Shown here: piece by piece, positions 1-6,287 of the stretch
Layout of the letters: every line of letters begins with the position of its first letter
Numbering within the stretch: the first letter of the stretch is position 1
NCBI GenBank assembly: GCA_017629325.1
Contig: JAGBXL010000200.1
Coordinates: forward strand, 1-11,577
Source of the DNA: Clostridia bacterium
GTDB lineage: Bacteria; Bacillota; Clostridia; UMGS1810
DNA length: 11,577 nucleotides
Reading direction: 5' to 3'
Position numbers and translations under genes: made by a program
Notes under the pieces: model-generated
The model's database searches: none
What the model was told of the DNA's origin: nothing
What the model saw: only the letters and a program-made list of their open reading frames with translations

Positions 1-77
1 CAAAATGCCAGCACAACTGCCTGGCAGCAATTGTAGCCTTCTTTAAAATAATTTCGTGCAAGCTCTGGTTTTGTCAT
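1..77 (-). CDS. Partial C_GCAxxG_C_C-family putative redox protein (N-terminus)
   Basis: Only the first 25 codons lie in the window; the gene runs off the left edge on the minus strand. The peptide begins MTKPELARNYFKEGYNCCQA and continues VVLAF. This resembles the opening of the C_GCAxxG_C_C family, small proteins with many conserved cysteines thought to bind a metal or act in redox reactions; the GYNCxQAV block is the N-terminal cysteine signature. The ATG at 77-75 is preceded by an AAAGGAGAT ribosome binding site at about 84-92, which overlaps the stop codon of the upstream peptidase gene (91-93). The two genes are therefore almost certainly in one operon. The family call rests on this short stretch only; the later cysteines are outside the window. 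Confidence 0.65.
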   Translation of the reverse strand, partial: MTKPELARNYFKEGYNCCQAVVLAF

Positions 78-90
78 ATTTTTATCTCCT

Positions 91-1223
91 TTAAATGTTA
101 AGTGCAATAAGCGACAATAGTTTTGCCGATTCTTTAAGTGAAGAAAGCTTGGCACATTCTCTTATAGAGTGTTCATATAATCCAATTGTACCGAGGTTGT
201 CAACACAAGGTATGCCGTAGTGTGTAATATCAGCCGCATCAGAACCACCGTTACTCATAATAAATTCATGCTTAGGAATTCCATTTGCTTCAAATATTTC
301 GTTTATTTTGTTTAAAAGCTCAAGATTTTTTTCATTAACTTCCATAGGATATCTCCAGCTCACAAGGGTAAGAGAGCAGCTTGTTCCTTCAACAAAGCTC
401 TTTGCTGCTATTTCCTCTGCAAATCTTTTTGCCTCTTCCATTTGCTTGTCGGTTTTGAAGCGAATATCTGCAGTAAATGTGCATTTTTCGGGAACTGTGT
501 TTTCGGCAGTTCCGCCCTCTATAAGACCGCAGTTGCATGTTATACCGTCTTCACTTTTAAATTTTTCAAGCTCCATAATCTTGTGTGCCGCCTCTAAAAT
601 GGCACTTGAACCATCGTAGCATCTTGCCGAATGGCAGGCTTTTCCGCTTATTTCAAATTTGTATTTTCTTATGCCTTTTCTCTGGCACACCACTTTGTTT
701 TCTCTGTATCCCTCACAGTTTAAAAAGGCTATGGCATCTTTTGCTTTTTCACACATAAACGCGGTTGTAGTTTTGTTGCTGTTTCTGCTGCTGTTTTCTT
801 CGTCGCTTTGAAGTATCAGCTTAACAGGTCTTTTGGTAAATCCAATTTCATCAAGAGCTGTCATTGCCATAAAAGAAGATGCAAGCCCGCCTTTGCAGTC
901 GGAAGTGCCGGGACCATAGATGTATTCCTCGTCATATCTCACAGGAGGATATCCAAAAAGTCCAATAGGGTGAACAGTGTCCATGTGTGCCGAAAAACAA
1001 ATTGGTTTTTCATTTGAATCAGGATTCATGGTTATGCATATTGCATCGCCTGAAACCTCTTGTTTATTAACTTCTATTTTCCAGCCTTTTTCCTTTGCTT
1101 TATCAGTTATGTATTTGCCAACTGCATCAACGCCTTCTTTACACTCGGTAGGGCTTTCAATACTACATATTTCACCCCAGAATTCTCAAGCTCATCAAGC
1201 TTTTTTAATAGCTTTTCTCTCAT
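91..1223 (-). pseudogene. M20-family metallopeptidase, apparently frameshifted near its 5' end
   Basis: The main open part (1029-91) encodes 312 residues of an M20 (ArgE/DapE/CPG2-like) zinc peptidase or deacylase. Visible metal and catalytic positions, numbered from that ATG, are H15 and D17 in SAHMDTVHP, D44 in GTSDCKGG, the acidic pair in SDEEN (76-78), H133 in the HSAR lid-domain motif and H287 in YEHSIRE. Homology continues upstream of this ATG without any start codon, through EFWGEICSIESPTECKEGVD, as far as a TGA at 1188-1186. The natural start is in another frame: ATG at 1223 behind an AGGAG site at about 1231-1237, encoding MREKLLKKLDELEN, which then stops after 38 codons. The span 1223-91 is 1133 bases, one short of a multiple of three, so a single-base deletion near 1180-1190 explains it; repaired, the protein would be about 377 residues. 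It may be a real pseudogene or a sequencing/assembly error. The substrate (peptide or N-acyl amino acid) cannot be told. Confidence 0.8.
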
Positions 1224-1250
1224 AAAAACATCTCCTCATAAATAATATTT

Positions 1251-1279
1251 AGTTTAACATAAAATAATGGTAAAATCAA
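1251..1279 (-). promoter_or_regulatory. Probable sigma-A promoter of the peptidase operon
   Basis: On the minus strand there is a -35 TTGATT (1279-1274), a 17-base spacer and a -10 TAAACT (1256-1251), with TGT directly before the -10, which fits an extended -10. The transcript would start near 1244, leaving about 20 bases before the ATG at 1223. The -35 overlaps one of the GTTGA half-sites described for this divergent region. Confidence 0.5.
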
Positions 1280-1348
1280 CTTATTCACAAGCTCAACTGT
1301 TGGTTGAGTTATTTTTGGTAAAATTTTAAAAAAAGTCTTTATAGTTGA
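1276..1348. promoter_or_regulatory. Candidate operator: four GTTGA half-sites, two forming a palindrome
   Basis: The palindrome CTCAAC-N5-GTTGAG (1292-1308) lies between the divergent peptidase and HTH-dehydratase genes. Two more half-sites are nearby: TCAAC at 1276-1280, in the -35 region of the minus-strand promoter, and GTTGA at 1344-1348, just upstream of the plus-strand -10. A dyad between divergent genes, next to a gene for a helix-turn-helix protein, is a typical autoregulatory arrangement. That the fused HTH protein binds here is inference. Confidence 0.4.
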
Positions 1349-1360
1349 CTCCATTTTGTG

Positions 1361-1366
1361 TATAAT
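1361..1366 (+). promoter_or_regulatory. Possible -10 box for the HTH-serine dehydratase gene
   Basis: A perfect TATAAT lies 32 bases upstream of the ATG at 1399. No good -35 sits at 16-18 bases: the position holds only TTTATA (1338-1343), and the nearby TTGACT (1345-1350) is just 10 bases away. This suggests a weak or activator-dependent promoter. A second TATAAT (1377-1382) is too close to the ribosome binding site to be likely. Confidence 0.35.
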
Positions 1367-1398
1367 ATTGTTAAATTATAATACTACGAGGTGAAATT

Positions 1399-2829
1399 AT
1401 GCACGAATTTCAGTCCGAAAAATTAAAGGAATTAAGAAAAAAACAGGCAATAACCCAAATGGAACTGGCATCAATGCTCGGCGTCAGCGACAGAGCTGTG
1501 TCTAAATGGGAAAAAGGAATATCTGCTCCATCTTCAAAGCATCTTCTTGCTTTGGGTAAAATATTTAATATATCAGTGGAATATTTCTATGGCGGAAAAA
1601 AGAATATTGATTCTGCTGCTGCTGAAAAAGGAATGGAATCACTTAAAGAACTTTATAAAATTGGAAGAGGTCCTTCCAGTTCTCACACCATAGGTCCTGA
1701 AAAAGCGTGCATGATTTTTAAAAAGAAAAATCCAAATGCCGATAAATTCAAAGTTGTTCTTTATGGCTCTCTTGCAAAAACAGGCAAAGGTCACGGAAGC
1801 GATGTTGTTATAAGAAAAACCTTTGCTCCAAAGGAATGTGAAGTAGAATTCAACTATCTTGAATCAAAGATTCCACACCCCAACACAATGGATATTTTTG
1901 CAATAAAAGATGGAAAAATAATAGATAAAACCAGAGTTCTCAGCGTTGGCGGCGGAAGTATAGCTTTTGAAAACAAGTTTTCACCAAGTAAAGATAAACC
2001 ATATAAAATAAATCATTTTTCTGCAATTAGTAAGTATTGCAGGGAAAATCAGATTCGCCTGTGGGAATTTGCAATGGAGAATGAAGACACCGAGTTTTAT
2101 GACTATATGAAAAAAGCATGGGAAGCCATGAAACAGTCCATAAAAAGAGGTCTTAATGACGAAGGAGTTTTGCCCGGTGGTTTAAATGTGCAAAAAAAAG
2201 CAAAATCTCTTATAGAAAGCCAGCACATAGATGAAACAAGAGAAACCAGAGAAAATCGTATGGTCTGTGCTTATGCCTTTGCTGTGAGCGAGCAGAATGC
2301 TGCAGGCGAAACAATAGTAACAGCACCAACTTGTGGTGCGGCAGGCGTTGTTCCCGCGGTTCTTTATTATCAGCAGCAAAAGAATAGCTACACCGACGAT
2401 GAAATAATAAAGGCCCTTATAAGTGCTGGTTTAATAGGTAATATAATAAAAACAAATGCTTCAATTTCAGGTGCTGAATGTGGCTGTCAGGCAGAAATAG
2501 GCAGTGCTTGTGCTATGGCATCAGCAGCCTTGGCAGAGCTTTTTGGCTTAAGCCTTGATAAAATAGAATATGCTGCCGAAATTGCAATAGAGCATCATCT
2601 TGGTCTTACCTGTGATCCAATCTGCGGTCTTGTGCAGATACCCTGCATTGAAAGAAACGCTGTTGCGGCAATGAGAGCAATAAATGCAGTTAACCTTGCA
2701 AGCTTTTTGTGGGATAGCCGAAAAATATCATTCGATAAAGTTGTCCAGACCATGAAAGAAACAGGGCATGACCTTTCATCTTCATATAAAGAGACCTCTG
2801 AAGCAGGTCTTGCAAAAATAAATCTTTAA
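1399..2829 (+). CDS. XRE helix-turn-helix domain fused to iron-sulfur L-serine dehydratase
   Basis: A 476-residue cytoplasmic fusion. Residues 1-65 are a typical XRE/Cro HTH (LKELRKKQAITQMELASMLG, then GVSDRAVSKWEKG and a YFYGG end). From about residue 79 it is an L-serine ammonia-lyase, converting serine to pyruvate and ammonia with a [4Fe-4S] cluster. The beta domain starts with GRGPSSSHTIGP (89-100) and the alpha domain covers about 210-475. Cluster-ligand candidates by family comparison are C363 (GCQ), C405 (LTCDP) and C416 (VQIPC). C361 and C409 are extra cysteines where I expect other residues. The enzyme part, about 398 residues, is shorter than E. coli-type single-chain enzymes (about 450) and looks intact. 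The ATG has a GAGGTG site at 1387-1392. A DNA-binding domain on the same chain suggests a trigger enzyme coupling serine or cluster status to transcription; this is inference. No terminator is visible after it. Confidence 0.92.
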   Translation: MHEFQSEKLKELRKKQAITQMELASMLGVSDRAVSKWEKGISAPSSKHLLALGKIFNISVEYFYGGKKNIDSAAAEKGMESLKELYKIGRGPSSSHTIGPEKACMIFKKKNPNADKFKVVLYGSLAKTGKGHGSDVVIRKTFAPKECEVEFNYLESKIPHPNTMDIFAIKDGKIIDKTRVLSVGGGSIAFENKFSPSKDKPYKINHFSAISKYCRENQIRLWEFAMENEDTEFYDYMKKAWEAMKQSIKRGLNDEGVLPGGLNVQKKAKSLIESQHIDETRETRENRMVCAYAFAVSEQNAAGETIVTAPTCGAAGVVPAVLYYQQQKNSYTDDEIIKALISAGLIGNIIKTNASISGAECGCQAEIGSACAMASAALAELFGLSLDKIEYAAEIAIEHHLGLTCDPICGLVQIPCIERNAVAAMRAINAVNLASFLWDSRKISFDKVVQTMKETGHDLSSSYKETSEAGLAKINL

Positions 2830-2885
2830 AAGTTTAGCCGTAGGTTAATTATCTTATTTTATGTAAAGAGTATCCATATTGCACA

Positions 2886-2914
2886 TTGACTTATTTTGTA
2901 TATGGGTTTATAAT
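2886..2914 (+). promoter_or_regulatory. Sigma-A promoter for the ceramidase-like/GH-like operon
   Basis: TTGACT (2886-2891), exactly 17 bases, then TATAAT (2909-2914). Transcription would start near 2921, giving a leader of about 33 bases to the ATG at 2954. An imperfectly placed inverted repeat, CCATAT (2874-2879) and ATATGG (2900-2905), brackets the -35 and could be an operator, but it is short. Confidence 0.8.
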
Positions 2915-2953
2915 ATATGTTAATAAATTCGTATTATGGAAGGAAGATGCAAA

Positions 2954-4456
2954 ATGAGTAAGTTAAAATTTGGTTGGGCAGAAATAGACCTCACTCCCGA
3001 GAAAAAAGTATCTCTTGCAGGTCAGTTTGCCGAAAGAATTTCAGAATATGTTGAAAAGCCTATAACAGCAACAGCAATGGCGGTATCGTCAGACGATGAG
3101 CAAATGGTTATCGTAAGCTGTGATTTGCTTGCTGTTTCTGCTAATCTTTCTGATCTTGTTCGTGAAAAGCTTAGTGATAACACAGTAGGGCTTGATCCAA
3201 ATAAAGTTATTATGTGTGCAATTCACACCCACACAGCCCCCGGCTACACCCGCACTGGCAGAAGCAAAGGAACAAGGGGCTCAAAAAGTCTTCTGGAGCA
3301 GTTCCTTCCAGAAGGCAAAAAATATGTTGAACGTCAGAACATTTCAAATAACTCCGATATTATAAAGGGTGATGAAGCACTTAATTTCCTGGCAGAAAAA
3401 ATAACAAAGGTAACTTTAGATGCCTGGGCACAAAGACGCGACGGCTCATTTACAAATGCATTTGGAAGAGCGCCTGTTGGTATGTGCAGAAGAGCCGCTT
3501 ATTCCGATGGATCTGCTCAGATGTGGGGCGAAACAAATCAGGCAGTTTTCACCGAGGTTGAAGGCGGAAGCGACACAGGTATTGAGCTTTTATTTGTTTA
3601 TGATGAAAACAATAAATTAAAAGGCATAGTTCCAAACCTTGCCTGCCCTGCACAGTGTGTTCAGCACAGACTTTTTGTTTCACCTGATTTCTGGGGTGAG
3701 GTAAAGATGCTTTTAAGAAAGCATTTCGGCGAAGATATTTTCATGCTTCCTCTTTGCAGTGCTGCAGGTGATCAGTGCCCTGTTGATATAGTAAGATGGG
3801 TAGAGCCCGAAAGCGACGTTAATGACCCCAACATCGACCGTAAATATCCTTTAAAGAGAAAAGCCGACCCTTCAATGTTCGACCTTAAAGGAATGAAATT
3901 AACAGGAAGAAGAATAGCAAACGAAATTATAGCGGTATATGAAGATGGTCTTGATCCTGCTCAGGAAAATCCCGAGTTTGTTCATCATGTAAAAGTTATG
4001 AAGCTTCCACTTCGAAGAACAACACTTTCACAGGTAAATGCTGCTAAAAAAGCAATTAATGACTATCTTTCCCAAAAAGAAGGCGATGTAGATTTCAATG
4101 ATGCAGCTAAACTTCAGGTTCACACAGGTATTCTTGCAAGAGAAGCTCTTCAGAATATTCAAAATGTTGTAGATACAGAAGTACATACCATAAAACTCGG
4201 CAGCGTTGCTATTGCAACAAACCCATTTGAATTATTCCTTGATTACGGTAATCAGATAAAAGCAAGAAGCCATGCCGAACAAACCTTCCTTATTCAGCTT
4301 GCAAATGGCATAGAGGGCTACCTCCCCACCGAAAAAGCCGAAAAGGGCGGTCATTACAGTGCATTTGTTTCAAGCGGTCTTGTAGGTCATGAAGGTGGAG
4401 ATCAGCTTGTAAGAGAAACACTTGAAGATATCAATAACGAGCTTTTTCCGCTATAA
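2954..4456 (+). CDS. Neutral/alkaline ceramidase-family N-terminal-domain protein, cytoplasmic
   Basis: A 500-residue protein resembling the zinc-dependent catalytic domain of neutral/alkaline ceramidases, which cleave the amide bond of ceramide. Visible family marks are the start GWAEIDLTP (7-15), the HTHTAPG motif (91-97), CVQH (H238), the segment LCSAAGDQCP (267-276), NPFELF (E426) and NGIEGYLPTEKAE (Y456); these line up with the histidine, glutamate and tyrosine zinc ligands of the family. There is no signal peptide, no membrane segment and no C-terminal immunoglobulin-like domain, so it is shorter than secreted ceramidases and probably acts in the cytosol on some other amide or acyl substrate. 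I chose ATG 2954 because GGAAGGAAG (2938-2946) sits about 7 bases upstream; an in-frame ATG at 2936 has no ribosome binding site. It is first in an operon with the gene at 4485. The fold family is well supported; the substrate is not. Confidence 0.75.
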   Translation: MSKLKFGWAEIDLTPEKKVSLAGQFAERISEYVEKPITATAMAVSSDDEQMVIVSCDLLAVSANLSDLVREKLSDNTVGLDPNKVIMCAIHTHTAPGYTRTGRSKGTRGSKSLLEQFLPEGKKYVERQNISNNSDIIKGDEALNFLAEKITKVTLDAWAQRRDGSFTNAFGRAPVGMCRRAAYSDGSAQMWGETNQAVFTEVEGGSDTGIELLFVYDENNKLKGIVPNLACPAQCVQHRLFVSPDFWGEVKMLLRKHFGEDIFMLPLCSAAGDQCPVDIVRWVEPESDVNDPNIDRKYPLKRKADPSMFDLKGMKLTGRRIANEIIAVYEDGLDPAQENPEFVHHVKVMKLPLRRTTLSQVNAAKKAINDYLSQKEGDVDFNDAAKLQVHTGILAREALQNIQNVVDTEVHTIKLGSVAIATNPFELFLDYGNQIKARSHAEQTFLIQLANGIEGYLPTEKAEKGGHYSAFVSSGLVGHEGGDQLVRETLEDINNELFPL

Positions 4457-4484
4457 TTAAACTTATTAATAGGAGATAAAAAAT

Positions 4485-5870
4485 ATGGAAACTAAAGTAT
4501 TAAAAAGATACCCAATAGGTAACAAGCGTTTTAACTGGAAACAAAAAGACTATACCCTTTCAACATTTGCAGGCTTTCCTCAAAGTAATTCTCACGAGGG
4601 CGATGTTGATGTTGTTGCCGACAGATACGCAAAATATCATAAAGAAGCAGGCTTTAACCTTTTAGAGCTTGGCTGGGTTCCTCATGAGGGTGCATGGGCA
4701 ATGGTAGATGCCTGCGAAAAAAATGAAATCAACCTTCTTTTCCAGGATATGAGCCTTATCGGTGGTATGAGCTTCCATTATGCTGACAGACACTGCACCC
4801 GGGAAGAAATTAAAGCGGTTGTAGATAAATTAAAAGATAAAAAATATACCATAGGCTACTATGTGTGGGACGAACCTCAGTCTGAATCACAAATGGAAGA
4901 GGCAAGAAGACAGATGGATATCTTGCAGGAATTAGATCCCGATGCACTTCTTTTCACTGTTGCTGTTCCCGACTATAATGCCGACCCCGATAGAAAATTC
5001 AAATTAGGAACCAAAACCCTTGAACTTGGTGATACATGGGAAAACGGCAGATATGTTCCATATCTTGAAATGTTTGCCGAAAAAATGGATCCTCCGGTAA
5101 TGAGCTTCGACTATTACCCTGTTGGTAACTATTTCAATGTTTGGCCCGGTCATGTGTATAACTACGAAAATCAGCTTGACGATAGCTTTATGTTTCTTTC
5201 AATGGCAGCAAACAGAGCCGTTGCCAAAAAACATAATATTCCATTCTGGTTCTATTATCAGGGTTACAAACTTTTTAAATGGACTAATGAGGAAGACTTT
5301 ATTTTCCCAATGGTTCGCTGCTTTATGTATGGTGCAATACTCTATGGTGCAAAAGGCCTTCAGAACTATTCCACAGGTGCTAAGGGCAGCCGTTTCTTAA
5401 ATTCCGACGGAACAAAAGGCGATTATTTTGAAGACTACAAACAAATTCACGCCGAAATTGCAAACCTTGGAAACACCCTTATGGCACTTGATTCAAAGCT
5501 TATTATTCATTCCGATGACCTTCTCCCCGGCTGTGAATATACAAAGCCTTATTTCAATAAAGTAGAAGAAAGCTCCATCTTCACAGGCACACTTCCCAAG
5601 AGAACATCTGTTGGTGAACTGGAAGATGCCTATGGCAATAAATATGCAGTTATTCTTAACCGTGATTATGAAAAGGTTTCCCAAATCACTCTTGATTTAA
5701 AAGATAACTTCAGAGTTTATGAAGTTAGTAAGGAAGACGGCAAGCAGAGAGTAATCTTTGAAAACACAAATAAACTTTCATTAACACTTCAGGGTGGCGA
5801 TGCTTGTCTTTATCGTTTCCAGAAGGCAAGTGAAGAAGCATATACCATAGAATATGAATTAGAAGCTTAA
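4485..5870 (+). CDS. Putative glycoside hydrolase-like TIM-barrel protein
   Basis: A 461-residue protein without a signal peptide. Alternating strand-helix segments such as GFNLLELGWVPHEGAW (56-71) and YTIGYYVWDEP (121-131), later PPVMSFDYYP (203-212), FWFYYQGY (254-261) and YGAILYGAKGLQNYS (282-296), suggest a (beta/alpha)8 barrel of clan A glycoside hydrolase type; E130 in WDEP is a plausible acid/base. The last 100 residues look like a beta-sandwich, the arrangement of GH42-like enzymes. I cannot assign a GH family, and the second carboxylate is not clear. It lies 28 bases after the ceramidase-like gene with an AGGAGA site (4471-4476), so the two are co-transcribed. A substrate with both a sugar and an amide or acyl part would suit the pair, but this is inference. 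The next promoter begins 7 bases after its stop, with no terminator between. Confidence 0.55.
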   Translation: METKVLKRYPIGNKRFNWKQKDYTLSTFAGFPQSNSHEGDVDVVADRYAKYHKEAGFNLLELGWVPHEGAWAMVDACEKNEINLLFQDMSLIGGMSFHYADRHCTREEIKAVVDKLKDKKYTIGYYVWDEPQSESQMEEARRQMDILQELDPDALLFTVAVPDYNADPDRKFKLGTKTLELGDTWENGRYVPYLEMFAEKMDPPVMSFDYYPVGNYFNVWPGHVYNYENQLDDSFMFLSMAANRAVAKKHNIPFWFYYQGYKLFKWTNEEDFIFPMVRCFMYGAILYGAKGLQNYSTGAKGSRFLNSDGTKGDYFEDYKQIHAEIANLGNTLMALDSKLIIHSDDLLPGCEYTKPYFNKVEESSIFTGTLPKRTSVGELEDAYGNKYAVILNRDYEKVSQITLDLKDNFRVYEVSKEDGKQRVIFENTNKLSLTLQGGDACLYRFQKASEEAYTIEYELEA

Positions 5871-5876
5871 AAACTA

Positions 5877-5905
5877 TTGACAATAAAACTTTTTAGGCGT
5901 ATAAT
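5877..5905 (+). promoter_or_regulatory. Consensus sigma-A promoter of the trp T-box leader
   Basis: TTGACA (5877-5882), 17 bases, TATAAT (5900-5905): a perfect match to both hexamers with ideal spacing. The start would be near 5912, just before the T-box leader. Such a strong constitutive promoter is usual where control is by premature termination. Confidence 0.9.
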
Positions 5906-5911
5906 TTTAAT

Positions 5912-6186
5912 AAATTTAATATCCTTTAAACCGTTGAGGCAGAAAAAAGGAAGAACAAGGTCTTTTTGAGCGAGTGGATTATGGTGTGAGTTCCGCAAGA
6001 CTCTCTTCGTAATATGGGCTGCTGAGGGCTGTGTCAAATGCACAGACGCATGGCTTGTGTTAAAGCCAAAGGTATGATAGTACCTTAAAAAGTGCACCAC
6101 AAAAAATGGTGAATCAAGGTGGCACCGCGGATAAAAGTTTATTCGTCCTTGGCAGAATATTAGTATTCTGCCAGGGATTTTTGTAT
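5912..6186 (+). promoter_or_regulatory. T-box leader, probable tRNA-Trp (UGG) sensor
   Basis: A transcribed leader that senses uncharged tRNA. Stem I is closed by GGCAG (5938-5942) with CTGCT (6019-6023). Its distal part has GTGGA (5974-5978) paired with TCCGC (5992-5996) around the GGTGTGA bulge (5983-5989). TGG at 6015-6017, directly inside the closing helix on the 3' side, is the likely specifier codon, which matches the trpB gene downstream. Small hairpins follow, including CTGTG/CACAG, GGCTT/AAGCC (about 6052-6066) and GGTA/TACC (6071-6084). The conserved T-box sequence AAGGTGGCACCGCGG is at 6116-6130 and would form the antiterminator with the CCA end of the tRNA. The competing terminator follows at 6147. 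The specifier assignment is from drawing stems by hand. Confidence 0.93.
6147..6183 (+). terminator. T-box-controlled intrinsic terminator
   Basis: A 13-pair hairpin with one G-U pair: arm CCTTGGCAGAATA (6147-6159), loop TTAG, arm 6164-6176, followed by ATTTTTGT. Its 5' arm begins with the CGTCCTT block that can pair with the T-box in the antiterminator form, as usual in this riboswitch class. Confidence 0.93.
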
Positions 6187-6202
6187 TATAGGAGAGGTTA
6201 TT

Positions 6203-6238
6203 ATGTTTATATTTTCAAAACGATGGCTAGACAATTAA
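6203..6238 (+). CDS. Possible 11-residue leader peptide containing one Trp
   Basis: ATG at 6203 has a strong AGGAGAGG site at about 6190-6197 and reads MFIFSKRWLDN before TAA. It lies between the T-box terminator and trpB, so it would be translated only on read-through transcripts. The single Trp codon at position 8 is suggestive but there are no tandem Trp codons and no clear attenuator after it. Its last codons overlap the -35 of the internal promoter. It may be a chance ORF. Confidence 0.35.
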   Translation: MFIFSKRWLDN

Positions 6239-6256
6239 GCTAATTTATGATAAAAT
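6228..6256 (+). promoter_or_regulatory. Second, T-box-independent promoter for trpB
   Basis: TAGACA (6228-6233), 17 bases, TAAAAT (6251-6256), downstream of the T-box terminator. Transcripts would start near 6263, about 25 bases before the trpB ATG at 6288, and would escape T-box control. Each hexamer has one mismatch to consensus. Confidence 0.55.
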
Positions 6257-6287
6257 ATAATCTATGTTAAAAAAAGGATTTGATAAT

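Noticed and set aside
308..619. 103-codon plus-strand ORF opposite the M20 peptidase
   Set aside because: It lies wholly antisense to clearly conserved peptidase sequence and has no ribosome binding site or family features.
1345..1366. TTGACT and TATAAT as a promoter for the HTH-dehydratase gene
   Set aside because: The spacer is only 10 bases, too short for a normal sigma-A promoter; only the -10 is kept as possible.
2874..2905. CCATAT/ATATGG inverted repeat around the -35 of the ceramidase-like operon
   Set aside because: Six-base arms of mostly A/T with a 20-base gap are easily found by chance; no regulator is evident, so it is only mentioned with the promoter.
2936..2953. Upstream ATG as start of the ceramidase-like gene
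   Set aside because: It has no ribosome binding site and lies inside the GGAAGG region that serves the ATG at 2954.
6051..6053. TGG as an alternative T-box specifier
   Set aside because: It lies outside Stem I, in the GGCTT/AAGCC hairpin that follows, so it is unlikely to face the tRNA anticodon.
5867..6100. 77-codon minus-strand ORF across the T-box promoter and leader
   Set aside because: It overlaps a consensus promoter and structured leader RNA on the other strand, has no recognisable protein features, and is a chance frame.
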